NCBI GenBank assembly: GCA_026545765.1
Contig: JAIFAC010000122.1
Coordinates: 1 to 64,000, forward strand
Direction: 5' to 3'
Length of the DNA: 64,000 nucleotides
Source of the DNA: Plantago major
Lineage: Eukaryota > Streptophyta > Magnoliopsida > Lamiales > Plantaginaceae
A program made the translations under genes and the position numbers. Shown piece after piece: positions 11,066 to 22,572 of the stretch (position 1 is its first letter; every line of letters begins with the position of its first letter). The notes below the pieces were generated by a model that saw only the letters and a program-made list of their open reading frames with translations, did not search any database and was not told the origin of the DNA.

Positions 11066-13138
11066 AGTTTTCATCTCATAGTTTTCTTCAAAGCGCATGG
11101 CGGTAATCAAAAGCGGGTGTACTTACTATCTATGATTTTTTGAAAATGGAAGGTTATATAAAGCGGTGAACTGTACCCTTGTAACTCTTATTCCAAAATC
11201 AGCTGGAGCAAGCAATATGAAGGAGATGAGACCTATATCGTGCTCCACTACACTGTACAAAATCATCTCGAAGATTCTTACTAATAGGTTAAGTAAGGTT
11301 ATCAATTCAGTAGTGGATGAGAGCGATCGCATTCCTTCGGAAAGGTGATTCATGATAATAATACGCTTGCTTGGTGAGTTAGTGAGAGGATATGATAGAA
11401 AGAATGCCTGCACGATGCATGATTGAATGGATTCTGAAGCGTGTAATCTTGTGGAATGGAGTGCACTGGAAAAAAATTATGGATGAACTAGGCTTCCCGG
11501 TACTTTTCACGGATTGGATTATGCGGTGTGTATGTTCAGTCTCTTATAGATATTCCATCAATGGCGTGCCTTGAGAATTCTCAAAGCGGGCAGCGGTTTG
11601 CGCCAGGTGACCTATTTCACCGCTACTCTTTGTGATCATGATGGAATATTTACACAAAGTCTTACTCAAAGTCAAGCATGCTCCAAATTTCAACTTCCAC
11701 CCGAAGTGTGAACGATTAGATATCGTTAATCTCTGCTTTGCAGATGATCTTCTACTATTCGTTAGAGGAGATACCCAGTCGGTTTCGATACTTATGAACC
11801 AGTTCAACAAATTCTCAAGAGCGGCTGGACTTAAGGTAAACCACGATAAATGCGAATATTTTGTGGTGGAGCTAGCCGCCTCTTCTCGATCGACTACTGG
11901 AATAACGGCTTTGTGGAAGGTCAACTACCAGTGAAATATCTTGGAGTACCGCTTACTACGCGAAAACTAACGGTCCGGTTGTGTCAACCCCTCATAGACA
12001 GAATCACGGCTAGAATAAAGAATTGGAGCTCTTTGAGTTATCTTTGGTAAGATCTGACTTATTAAGTAGTGTGCTTTCTGACGATGAGTAATTATTGGAT
12101 CTGAGTTTTCCCTATGCCAGCGGTAATCCGGCATATTGAAGCTTTATGTCGCTCTCTCCTATGGAGTGGATCATTGAGATTACTCACGATCCCCTATTGC
12201 ATGGGATAAGGTATGTGATACGAAGAATGCTGGAGGACTTAACCTTACCTCTTTGGTTGAGTGGAATGTGTGTACTATTGCTAAACTACTCTGGAACTTA
12301 TGCCGCAAAGCAGATAAATTATGGGTAAAGTGGATCCATAGTTATTATATCAAAGATCGAGATGTGATGGATGTGGAACTACCTACGGATGCATCTTGGA
12401 TCTTAAAGGCCATCATGAGGAGCCGAAACTTGGTGCAAACATCGACTGCGTGGACAAGAATGTGGCACTTGGGAAAGTTCCATACCAGTACGTTATATGA
12501 TGAACTACGAGGTGGAAAAATTGATGTATCTTGGAAAAAATGGTGGTTTGATAACAAGCTCAGCCCCGGGCCCAATTTTGCACGTGGATGGGGCTAAACA
12601 AGAGACTTGCTACGAAAGATAGGGTATGCCGTTGGAATCAAACTATCTCACCACTGTGCATTACATTAGAAGATGAGTCATTGCGACATCTTTTCTTCTC
12701 CTGCCCATACTCAAGTCAGGTGTGGCGACAGGTATTGGCGTGGCTTGAAATCCAGCGGACACCACGGGTTTGGGATGAGGAGGAAATCGAATGGCTAAGT
12801 ATGCAGTTACGGTGCAATAGCTGGCGCAAGAAGATACTCCGATGTGCTTTCACGGAATCAGTCTATGCTATTTGGCTGGAGCGGAACCAAGTGATTTTCA
12901 AACAGAAACCTATTAATATTAGACTGGATGAACTCATAGTTAATAATGTCATAAATAGATGTTGGCAGGATAGGAAGTTGCACACACATTGTGCTTTGCT
13001 TATGCTAAACTAGATTATGGTAGTTGTGATGATTTATACTTGTTTACCTGGATCCTCGGATCGGTTTTGTACTTAAATGATGAAATGAAATAAAAGTATT
13101 TTTTCGGTTCCAAAAATAAAAAAAGTTTTCATCTCATA
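11066..13138 (+). mobile_element. 5'-truncated LINE with 15-bp target duplication
   Basis: The insertion lies between two perfect copies of AGTTTTCATCTCATA (11,066-11,080 and 13,124-13,138). It ends in an A-rich tail (CAAAAATAAAAAAA) and encodes LINE reverse transcriptase and zinc-binding domains in broken frames. The duplicated block near 29,300 has the uninterrupted site (AGTTTTCATCTCCTCATAC), an empty-site control for the insertion. The apurinic endonuclease part expected upstream is absent, so the copy is 5'-truncated, as is usual for LINEs. Confidence 0.9.
11136..13013 (+). pseudogene. LINE reverse transcriptase/zf-RVT remnant
   Basis: Broken ORF2-type polyprotein. In order: fingers region TLIPKSAGASNMKEMRPIS followed by KIISKILTNRL (about 11,166-11,340); the catalytic box as FADDLLLF near 11,740 within a frame that continues to NHDKCEYF; GQLPVKYLGVPL thumb-side sequence near 11,920-12,050; and a C-terminal zinc-binding (zf-RVT) domain at 12,480-13,013 with WNQTISPLCITLEDES, HLFFSCPYSSQVW and VYAIWLERNQ. 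The parts lie in different frames with stops between them, and the stretch between fingers and FADD is damaged. It cannot encode a working enzyme; the family assignment is firm. Confidence 0.85.
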
Positions 13139-13721
13139 ATTCACATTTGAACAATTAACTAGCTATAGTCCATCGATGAATTGACTTGATATAGTTGCAA
13201 GTACAGTTGTGATGCAATTAATTGACAACCACTTCACATTTTTAACAGAGCTAAGTTCATTTTTATAACTGCATCCACTTCGAGCTAGCTAAAAGAGCGT
13301 AAGTTACAAATGTTTATAATTGTAGAGCACGACACGCGCATAGGGGCACTCTTTGATGGGGTAACAATTTTTTATTTTTTTTGAACATCAAACAAATTTT
13401 AAACATGATAAATTAACCAAATTAGTCCCATAACAAATGAGTTTTTTTTTTTTGAATAATTAATTAGATTCTGAGAACGATTATCGCTGTCTTCTGCCAT
13501 ATCAAGCGAGATATGCTTTCCTGCAAGTGATGAACCCTCTTTCGCAAGCTAGCATCACAACTAGCTACGTGTAGTGAACAACAAGTATCTACAACGAACT
13601 TTTCAACTCTTCTATATCACTCCACAAGGGAAACCCTCTCACATGACACGCGTACCCTCATATACCTATTGAAAATCACCTCATATTTGATTTACTTGAA
13701 TTCATATCACGAACATCCTAC

Positions 13722-14124
13722 TCATATCTTCACACTCAACAATGGTAATTTCAACAACCCTAGGTTGTCTGCACCATACTCGTACGTGTTGTCCTCGTCA
13801 ATCCTTCCTATCAACACAATTTTGGCAGGGTTGACGGTTTCCCAATACCCTTTGACCGGAGGAGCTCTGTATCAATTCTTCTACGTCTAGATGTTGCATC
13901 CTTGACGAAGTCCTCTTTATATCAGACTTTGTGCACGATCTTACGTGGCACAGTCGGGATAACGGTGTTGGGCAGCCCATAAGCGTTTCCGTAGGTCATG
14001 TGGCTTGCTCCTCGGTCAGGCTCTCAATATAGAGGTCCTTGGCACGGATCAAGATCAAGATTGGAAGCTTTAAGCACTTTTTCACACTGCTCTCTTGTCT
14101 ACTCATTTTCTTTGAACTCCCCAT
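13722..14124 (-). pseudogene. Small plant-specific protein, array copy 3, multiple frameshifts
   Basis: Closest relative of the intact copy at 29.7 kb, in the matching position of the duplicated block. From the ATG at 14,124 it reads MGSSKKMSRQESSVKKC, then LKLPILILIRAKDLYIES, and loses frame just before the MTYGNA segment. An extra T precedes MGCPTP. Another shift follows SCTKSD, after which KDATSRRRRIDTELLRSKG is found in a different frame. The tail IGRIDEDNTYEYGADN to the stop at 13,722 needs a further frame change. At least three indels within about 400 bases mark it as a pseudogene; no function should be assigned. Confidence 0.75.
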
Positions 14125-14942
14125 GATATATGACTGAATTTTGAACCTTCGATTGGAAGAATATAATTAAAGGAAGATAAGATTAGATGTAGTTTTGTAG
14201 TAGTATTGATGAAGAGATGAGTAAGAATTTGGTTTGTTTATATAGGAGATCGAGGAAAGTGAAGTTCTGTCCAATTTGCATGAGTGGACAAGCTATATTA
14301 ATTAAGAAAGACGAAATCAAATGTAATTCATCATCGATCGATCATGAAATTAACTTCTAGTTTGGTTCAAACTTGCATGGACCAACTATTACCTTTATTG
14401 GACGTCGAAGATTTAAAAAGTGAGTCTATAAGAATAGGACAAATTAATTTAATAATACTATATAGTATAGTAAGATAAAGTATTGAAATGATGGGACTGG
14501 ATTTAAATGACGATGGTACGTACTTAAATTATGTGCATATTTTATAGTGATTTGGACATATAACCCGAAGTTTCTTAAATAGACAAGAGTGAATTTTCTT
14601 AGAAGTCTAATAAAATATTTACGATTTTAAAAGTTTGGATATACTTAAACTTTTAGCATTAATGCATTGGGGACCGATCGATGTTCGTTGCAAAGTTGCA
14701 ATTAATTGTGATTGTCAACTAGCTTCATCAGGTCGCCCTTTGTCAAACACTGCAATTTGTTAGTTGCAATTGTGATTGTAAAGTTCAATAATTACACACG
14801 AAATATATATAAACTTAAATTTGCGGATCGATGTTAGTTGTAATTGTGATTGTCAAGTAGCTAGCTTCATCAAGTCGCCCTTTGTCAAAACTGCAACTTG
14901 CGGGTTTATGGATGCAAAGTAGTTGAATCTATCTAGTTCATT
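14125..14942. other. Upstream region of array copy 3; nothing coding seen
   Basis: Aligns by eye with 30,132-30,790 upstream of the intact copy, including the motif GTTGTAATTGTGATTGTCAA and the TCGCCCT-rich stretch near 14,870. It holds two diverged copies of a TAGTTGCAATTGTGATTGT-containing unit (near 14,690-14,780 and 14,825-14,890). No gene. Confidence 0.5.
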
Positions 14943-14947
14943 ATTAT

Positions 14948-15389
14948 TGTTAGAATATGCCTTGAATTAGGATTAAACCTATTTCCAAGGTTTGTCAGGT
15001 TTGGGCTTATTTGTCACTAGGTTATCTATATACTAGGTTTGTCAGGATTGAGTTCTATTTCCTAGTCCTGTTCGGTATCTGTCTAGAGAAGTATTATATA
15101 TACTTCCTCTTAGCCTAGTTAATTTATCCTCGTGATCATTCTACATTATGTAATCTGATTATCATATAATCAAATTAATATGTCATGATCATTCTGTTAT
15201 TCTAAGATCATTCAGTGATCATTCAGAAATAATTTTGTGATATCATTCTGTAATCAATACTCCTCAAGATCAATAAAACTGTTCTCTTCTCTGCCCGTAG
15301 ACGTAGCTAACTCATTGTTAGTGAACCACGTTAAATCTCTGTGTTCTTTATTCACGTTGTTTATGATCTTTTTTGCTTCCGTTATAACA
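14948..15389 (+). repeat. 5' LTR of Copia element
   Basis: Begins TGTTAGAATATGCC and ends GTTATAACA. It matches the 3' LTR over its whole length with scattered substitutions and small gaps. A region near 15,290-15,340 (GTAGCTAACTCATTGTTAGT then GAACCACGTTAAATCT) is the end-of-LTR pattern seen in several plant Copia families. Confidence 0.9.
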
Positions 15390-15390
15390 A

Positions 15391-15408
15391 AATGGTATCA
15401 AGAGTTGG
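15391..15408 (+). other. Primer-binding site
   Basis: AATGGTATCAAGAGTTGG immediately follows the 5' LTR. TGGTATCA is the usual complement of the 3' end of initiator methionine tRNA in plant Copia elements. Confidence 0.8.
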
Positions 15409-15441
15409 ATTTGTTCTAGTGTTTGAAATTCGCTGAGAAAG

Positions 15442-17530
15442 ATGTCTGGTATTAACGTGAAGATCGACAAATTTAGCAGGAGGAATAGTTTCATTTTATG
15501 GCAGATTAAGATGCGAGCTTTGTTGAAACAACAAGGCCTGTGAGCACCACTTGTTAGGAAGTCGACAGAAAAAGTCACCGCTGAGGTGGCCGTTCTGGAG
15601 GAGAAGGCACACTCAACAATTATGCTGTGTCTTGCTGATGATATCATCACCGAGATCGCGGAGGAGGAAACCGCGCAAGGTCTATGGGTTAAGCTCGAGA
15701 GTCTCTATATGACAAAGTCTTTAACCAATAAGTTGCTTATGAAGCAACGTCTGTTCAGTCTGCGAATGCAGGAAGGTTTGCCTCTCCGAGATCATCTGGA
15801 TTAGTTAAACACAATTTTACTAGAATTGCGTAATATTGATGTTAAGGTTGAAGATGAGGATGCTGCTTTAATTCTGTTAGTGTCTTTACCATTATCGTAC
15901 GAGAATTTCGTGCAATCGTTTATTGTTGGTAAAGATACTATTTCTATAGAAGAGGTTAGATCATCCCTGCATACTAGAGAGCTGCGCCATAAAGTGGTGA
16001 TACGAGTGATAATCGAGTTCTTTGGGTTAGTAGCCGGAGTAATGGACATGGAAATTAGAAAGAAGAAATTCAAGAAACTTCTAAGGGTCGAAACCGAATG
16101 ATACCTTAATTCTTGTAAAGAGAAGGTACCGAAATCAGATGTCCTAAGAAGAAGAAGCGACATGATAAGCACCAGCGATGCTGCTTTATGGTGATACCAA
16201 TTCTAAAGAGGATATTGCTCTAGTTGCTGATGAGCACATGCATCACATTGATTTATGGATCCTTGATTATGGAGCATCTTACCATATATGTCCGCCTGAG
16301 GTAGTTTACAACCTAGCAAGTGAGTGGCAATATTTCTATGGCTAAAAAGTGCATTTTGTAAGGCGGTTGGAATAAACTCGATCAAAATTCAGACACATTA
16401 TCGTAAATTCTGCACATTGAATGATGTTAGGCATGTTCCACTTATGACAAATAATCTGATATCTTTGAGTACACTTGACAACAAGGGTTTCAGTTTTCAT
16501 GGTGGAGGTGGAGTTTTACATGTCTGCAAGGGTTGAATGTAGTTACGAAGGTGTAAACGTGGAACCTTGTATATTCTTCAAGGTTCTACCTTATCGATTT
16601 ACATTGCTAGGCATCATTGATCGAGGATATACACCTGACAGAATGGTGTAGCGAGCGTCTGAATCATACACTTACGGAGAGCTAGGTCCATGCTCTCTAA
16701 TGCTGGACTAACTAGAATATTCTAGGCAGAAGTAATTAGTACAACATGCTATCTGATAAATTGTGGACCTCACACAGAAAGTGGTGGTGTTGAGAAACAG
16801 GTGGAGCAGCAAGTCACTCTAGATGGGAGTGAACCACAACATGAAAGTGAACAGCCACATTCATAATAAGAATCATCAGTTTCTTCACTGCCAGCGGCAA
16901 ATCAACACAACTTGGTAGGTGATCGATTAAGGAGATGGAATTATGGGAAGCCTCCCAGTTAGGTTTTGAACATATGGTGGCCTATACTCTGAGTTCTTTG
17001 AAGAGGTGGATCCGAACTCTGATGAGACATCCACCTACAATGAAGCAGTGTCATGTATCGAGTCTGCCCAATGGCTTGCTGCAATGGGAGATGAGATGGA
17101 GTCACTTCATAAGAATTAAACTTGGGAATTAACCAAGCGACCCCGAGACAGGAAGATTGTCACCTGTAAATGGGTCTACAAGAAGAAGGAAGGAGAAACA
17201 TCTGTTGAGGGTATAAGTATAAAGCTCGAGTCGTAGCTAGAGGGTTCACTCAAAGAGAGGGAGTAGGCTATAACGAGATTTTTTCGCCAGTGGTCACAGA
17301 CACACTTCCATTAGGGTACTACTAGCAATAGTAGCACATCAGAATCTGGAGCTTTAACAACTAGATGTGAAGATAACTTTTCTGCATGGAGAGCTAGAAG
17401 AGGAGATATACATGACTCAGTCGGATGGTTTTCAGGTTCCTGGTAAGGAAGACTATGTTTGCAAGTTGAAGAAGTCCTTGTATGGACTAAGCGATCTCTG
17501 ACGATGGTATAAGAGATTAAACGACTATAT
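15442..17530 (+). pseudogene. Copia gag-protease-RT polyprotein remnant
   Basis: The gag part begins at the ATG 15,442 (MSGINVKIDKFSRRNS) and has a UBN2-type stretch (LWVKLESLYMTKSLTNKL, about 15,680), broken by a TAG near 15,802. Protease-like sequence near 16,245-16,290 reads DLWILDYGASYHICP; the expected D-S/T-G is D-Y-G, so the active site is altered. A GAG-pre-integrase-like segment lies at 16,400-16,530 (VRHVPLMTNNLISLSTLDNK). The integrase core is not seen. RT sequence from about 17,040 includes CKWVYKKKEG and [23 protein letters not shown] sequence, and ends near SLYGL and RRWYKRLNDY at about 17,525. Many stops and shifts; not functional. Confidence 0.85.
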
Positions 17531-18118
17531 ACCTTGCAACATTTAATGCTTTTTCTACGCACAGAAACCGTTATATATAGAGTAAAACCGTGGCAAAAGT
17601 TATATACAACGCTTAAAATGCGTGGCAGGCATGTTGCAAAAAAAGCCGTGGTAAAAGAATTAGGCAAAATTGACCGTTGTATAAACTCTTATGCCACACC
17701 CCAGAATTGTTGTTTATAGTACGAAGAGTGGCATATGATATTGCCACGCTTAGAAAGCGTAGTATAAAACCTTGCCAAAAACAAAAAAAAATTTAAAAAA
17801 ATCCAATTACATAAATTACTCAAAAGTGAGAAATTCACATAAAACTTGTATATCCACATTTACAATTGTTACACAAAAATAATCCACAACAAAATTGCAA
17901 ATAATTCCAATAGGTCACTCCAAGACTCCAACCACAAAAATCACAATAATTCACAAAGTTACTGGCAACAACTCCATGCCAAGCCACTTGATACCATGTT
18001 AGCATATCAACTTCATTATATATATACCCCTTTTGGTGGAATCCATCTCTATAGACAGCTTCATTGTCTGTGCCAAAACAATAAGCGGGCATGCAAACAC
18101 TGATTCCTTCCATCTTGC
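17531..18118. mobile_element. CACTA (En/Spm) terminal-region fragment
   Basis: Replaces the Copia interior. It carries short repeats in both orientations around GCGTGGCA/TGCCACGC (CGCTTAAAATGCGTGGCA, CCACGCTTAGAAAGCGTAGT and others), the subterminal pattern of plant CACTA elements. No CACTA terminus is present, so it is an internal piece. The AT-rich part at 17,780-18,110 has no recognised domain. Confidence 0.5.
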
Positions 18119-19768
18119 TTAGTCCAGTATTCTCCATTTCCACGTCCCAGGATACCCGCGATACCTTTGGCCGTGTTGCGGTGGAGTTTTTGTAGGAGGT
18201 GGTGGCAAGGATCTTATTGGAGGTTCCGAGCCACGCTCCTCCCCTATTCGTTCATTTCTCTGGTGCCTGGAGGGCTCTTCTTCATACACTGGTTCTTTCA
18301 ACTTTCCGCTCCTTATCAGCCCTTCTATTTCTGTTTTCAACTGGACGCAATCTTTAGTCGAGTGGCCTTTCTGCTTGTGAAACCTACAATATTCCTTCGA
18401 AGCTTTGTTCTTCTTACTGCTCCTTGTAGGTTTTGGCCATTGTATGTATAAGTTCTTCTCAACAATAGAGGCCAAGATGTTGGATCTTGGTCTATTGAGG
18501 CGAGTATACTCAGCATATCTTCTTGGAGGGGTTCTCTCCCCACAAAACTCCCTCTTGTCTCTAGATTCCTTCTTCTGTTCGAACTTCCAGACCAGGAGGG
18601 GGTTCCTGTTTCATTGGTTCTTTCATCTTTTTGGTCCCGGCTCTTATTGGGACATTTCTTCGGTACTCCTCACCATACAAGACTCCTTCACAGATATCTT
18701 TCAAGTATTTTTCGGTTGTGATTTCTTCATTGGAAAGCTTCTTTCTGAGATCGTCGTTGTAAGTGTTAGCATACAGGTGTCGGACCCGTTCTTTGATGCT
18801 GTGAGGTTCCACCCGACGTACTTCGGCATTGAAGCGGTCAAGGAAGGTTCTAAGGTCCTCATCTTTCTAGATTACACCTTCCAAGTGTTCCACTGATCTC
18901 TTCCGATTCTTTGCTTTCTCAAACCTTTTCAGGAAGAGAGACGCGATATCCGCGTAAGACTTGATGTAACCATTGGGCAGAGAAGTCCACCAATCCATTG
19001 CTTCTCCAAAGAGAGTACTGGAGAAGTTAAGGGCCTTTATGTTGTCATTCAGGCCGTTGGTCTCCATCTTGCTTTCCTACCTAGTAAGGTGCCCCAAGGG
19101 ACAAGTATCCTCATAATAGTGCTCAAGATTTGGGATGGTGGAGTCAAGGCGCTTCCTCTCCCTTCTTATTTCATCACATAAAGGGTTGGGAGCTCTAAGA
19201 GTCACCTTCTCATGTGCCTTCACCATCTTGCTCAAAGTAGCCATTTGAGTTTCCAAGGCCTTCATTGGACATAGATTTGCTCGGTGGTTAGCCTCTACTT
19301 GAATCCTCGGGTTGATTCCCACATCTGGAGGAAGATCATCAATGGAAACTATTAAGATGCTTTCCGCCATGTGGTCTTTGCCCCAAGTGAAGGGCCACTC
19401 TTGACTAGTTCGACTTCATGCTCGGGGTCTCCTAGGACTTCTTTCCGGTGTTAAGTGAAGCGATGGCTCTCCCATTGAGAAGGTTCCTTAGGTCCTCTGG
19501 TTGGTGGTTCCCCAACCTTTGTTGGATTGGACGATGCTCATTCCTTGATTGTCTTGAGTTCAACTTGTCTTGAATTTCCAAAGGAGGAGTAGGTTGAGGA
19601 GGTCGGAGGTTGTTCGATCCGAAGCAACCTTGAATCGTGGTGAGTAAGAGGCCAACCTGGGTCTCGCTCATCCCACACGCACTTGGGCGAATAATGCACT
19701 GTTTGGAAGAGTGAAGTTTCTCCCTGGAGGAGGACCATGTGTTCCTGGCGGAGGAACTTATCCTTCAA
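18119..19768 (-). pseudogene. Ty3/Gypsy gag remnant, reversed inside the Copia element
   Basis: Successive minus-strand frames give a Gypsy gag in order. First a poorly conserved N-terminal region (19,370-19,768), then ESILIVSIDDLPPD and MAESI-type sequence (to 19,077). Next is the capsid core ALNFSSTLFGEAMDWW with YADIASLFLKRFEKAKNRK (19,067-18,867), then SIKERVRHLYANTYNDDLR (18,812-18,561), and a zinc-finger-like CRFHKQKGHSTKDC with the following LKTEIEGLI (about 18,400). The frames are interrupted by stops and shifts. No protease or polymerase follows; the sequence ends at the CACTA fragment. It is a gag-only remnant. Confidence 0.8.
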
Positions 19769-20002
19769 CCCCGAATACTTGAGTCCTTATTGGTGGATCA
19801 ACGGCTCTTTCCTCCCGAAGAGAGTGGCGGTCATTTGTCACCGGATAGTCCATTGTGGTTCTTGAAGTGGCTCTCGCCCTCTTCCTCTCCGAGTGGTAGT
19901 CGCCTCTTTGCCTTGGGGCGTCCCAACCATGATGATGTTAATTCTTACGGACCTTCTTGGTCTTGCCATTACCGAAGAGAACGGAACTTTTTTGTAAAGA
20001 TT

Positions 20003-20020
20003 CCCACAGACGGCGCCAAA
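20003..20020 (-). other. Gypsy primer-binding site
   Basis: On the minus strand TTTGGCGCCGTCTGTGGG lies between the inferred LTR end and gag. TGGCGCCGTCTGTGGGA is a common primer-binding sequence of plant Gypsy elements and fixes the orientation as minus. Confidence 0.8.
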
Positions 20021-20021
20021 A

Positions 20022-20895
20022 TGTCGAGGATAAAGCTCCCAGAACACTTAAATGAATCTCCCTTACTTTTCTTCACGCTAAGTGCAGGACCACCTTGCTT
20101 GTAAGGACCAAAGAGTAGAGTCCCTTAAGAATCGTCGTACTGGTAAGAGGCTATGCGCGAGGACCTGCACAAATAGCTCGAAGAGGGGGGGGGGGGGGGT
20201 TAGAACCTTATACCCGGTTTGCGTGGTGTCAAACCGGAAGAAGACTTTACTTGCGAGAGAGTGAGGATCAACTCGGTATAATTATCGAGAATGAGAAGTG
20301 ATTATGCCTTACCCTTATTATGGGAATGTGTGCCATATAAATAGATTTCTCCCAAGATGGGAGGGATCCCCCGGATCGCGCCAAGTGTCAGGCTCAGATT
20401 GAGCCACCCATGCCTTAATAGGCCTATGGCCCATTAATGACCCCTAACCCATTCCCTTTTGGGCTTTCGGGGGTAGATTAGTCATTAATGTGAGAGTTTG
20501 GAGACCTTGTTGCAGTCTGTCGTGTATGAGGTCCGAGGAGGTAGGTCCGGACCGTACTAGGTTGGACTTGGGATTTCCACAATCCATGCACTATCCGAAG
20601 GAGGCGGTCCGGGACATGTGACTCGGACCTCGATGCTCTCAAGTGCCAGTTCACTTGGTTGCTTATGAGGTTGTTGTGTTGAGTCCGGACGGGTGTCCGG
20701 GTCGGACCCCCTGGTTACGGACCATTGGCAGTCGGACTACTACCCTTTGGACCCTCCTGTCCCTTTCCACCTGGGTGAGTCGGACTTGCGGGAGCTTAGG
20801 GCCGGACTGTAAGGTCCCGGACTCATAGACAACTTGGGACGCCTTAGGGTTCGTTCCAAAGGCGTCTATGACGGATTGTACATATTTCCGTATCA
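20022..20895 (-). repeat. 5' LTR of the reversed Gypsy fragment
   Basis: On the minus strand it starts TGATACGGAAATATG (20,895) and ends CTCGACA (20,022), directly before the primer-binding site. The outer end abuts resumed Copia RNase H sequence at about 20,896. It contains several GGTCCGGAC-like boxes and a run of 15 G at 20,185-20,199. The matching second LTR is absent, so the ends rest on one copy. Confidence 0.65.
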
Positions 20896-21075
20896 ACAAG
20901 AGGACTAAGCACATTGATGTGATGTATCATTTTCTAAGAAGTGAGAAGAGAATTAAGGTGAACAAAGTGGGTACTGCTAATAACCCAGTTGATATGTTTA
21001 CCAAGCGGTTCCATAACAAGTTTCAACATTGTTTGGACTTGCTAAATGTTAGGAGTTCTTTGAGGCAACATCTAA
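20896..21075 (+). pseudogene. Copia RNase H C-terminal piece
   Basis: Reads RTKHIDVMYHFLRSEKRI then VGTANNPVDMFTKRF and FQHCLDLLNV, the end of a Copia polyprotein, in the same strand as the 15.4-17.5 kb part. The YVDD box and the first half of RNase H are missing. It runs to the polypurine-like AAAAGGAAGGAG near 21,075, before the 3' LTR. Confidence 0.85.
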
Positions 21076-21168
21076 AAGGAAGGAGTTTTTTTTGGTACAT
21101 CTGGCATTGTTATGGTGCATCTGGTACATCTGTTATTTGTGAGAGGATTCAAGTCAATGTGGAGATTC

Positions 21169-21607
21169 GTTAGAATATGCCTTGAATCAGGATTAGGCCT
21201 ATTTCCTTGGTTTGTCAGGTTTGGGCTTATTTGTCCACTAGGTTATCTGTATACTAGGTTTGTCAGGATTGGGTTCTATTTCATAGTCTTGTTATTGTCA
21301 TCTGAAAGCATTATATACTTACTCTTAGCCTAGTTAATTTATCCTCGTGATCAATCGCATTACATAATCGATTATCATATAATCAAATTAATATGCCATG
21401 AACATTCTGTTATTCGAAGATCATTATGTTTCTGAGATCATTTAGAAATCATTCTGTGATATCATTCTGTAATCAGTACTCCTCAAGATCAATAAAACTG
21501 TTCTCTTCTCTGCACGTGAACGTAGCTAACTCATTGTTAGTGAACCACGTTAAATCTCTGTGTTCTTTATTCACATTGTTTTGATCTTTATTGCTTCCCT
21601 TATAACA
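21169..21607 (+). repeat. 3' LTR of Copia element
   Basis: Pairs with 14,948-15,389. The first base is changed (CGTTAGAATATGCC instead of TGTTAG); the end TTATAACA is kept and is followed by the ATTAT target duplication. The differences between the LTRs show the insertion is not very recent. Confidence 0.9.
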
Positions 21608-22572
21608 ATTATTTTTATAAATCCTTTTTCTTTTTCCTTCTATCTATATTTCCAGATTAAAGATGGATAATGGGGTATTTGACCATTACACTGAAGGTGC
21701 TATGCTCATTGTACAATCTATATATATATGATAAAAGTGATGATGAAAATGGAAGGAGAGCTATGCCACGTATGCAAAAATCCTAGGTGGCAAAACGAAG
21801 CAAAAAACAATTCATTTATAATTCACTAATATTTGAGTCATCCGGTCAACATAAATTTGAATTTATTTTTCTTCTTCCATCCATACGCCTAATTTGAAAC
21901 AAATAAGTAGTTTTAAAGCTTCCCTATTTTTATGGGTGAAGTTATCTAATCATTTTTTAATCTACTTAGATTTTATGTAACTGGGTCAACATAAATTTGA
22001 AATTATTAGTTTTAAAGCTTCCCTATTTTTATGGGTTAAGTAATCTACTTATAGTTAAAATACATAAATTATAATTCATTGTTATTTGAACACGGATCGG
22101 ATGATTATTTCTAACGTAAGAAATCTGATATGTCCACCATCACCAATCCTATATTTAGGGATTTAATTTTAACAAAAAAAAAATAGGTATTTACTAATAA
22201 AACAAATTACTAAAGGAGTATTTTAACAACAATACCTATTTTTAAGGAATACAATTGGAATTGCCCCGTTCCAACAACTCAAAATTTCAAAATATCTAAT
22301 TAATTCCGATTTTCATGGTTTGGCTCGAATGGAAAGAGGTCTAAGGCCAGAATCCGTTCCAACAAATCATAGTTGTTATGTTTCCCTAATTGTATGGGTA
22401 TTTAAATTCAAATATTCTCCAACTTCCCATAATTACTTACCAAGTCGTTAATGTTTGTTACATAAGAATCGTCCACCTCTTAGTTATCTATATATGTGCG
22501 TGCGTTTGTGTGTCTGTGTGTTGAAAATCCTGCGTGCACTAGCACATTCCACATTTTGCAAGCTAATAAACA

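Larger units (their letters stand above)
14948..21607 (+). mobile_element. Ty1/Copia LTR retrotransposon, gutted by nested insertion
   Basis: Two similar LTRs (14,948-15,389 and 21,169-21,607) enclose a primer-binding site, gag, protease, reverse transcriptase and terminal RNase H pieces in Copia order. The host sequence ATTAT is present on both sides (14,943-14,947 and 21,608-21,612), a perfect 5-bp duplication. Between about 17,531 and 20,895 the internal part is replaced by a CACTA fragment and a reversed Gypsy fragment. The integrase core is also missing near 16,600-16,800. Both flanks match the duplicated block at 30.7-30.9 kb, so the insertion came after the duplication. Confidence 0.92.

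Noticed and set aside
18167..18896. Plus-strand frames of 94 and 163 codons rich in Phe and Leu
   Set aside because: They lie opposite clear Gypsy gag sequence on the minus strand and are its antisense shadows.
20185..20199. Run of 15 G as a regulatory or structural element
   Set aside because: It lies inside the Gypsy LTR and is most simply homopolymer expansion or an assembly artefact.
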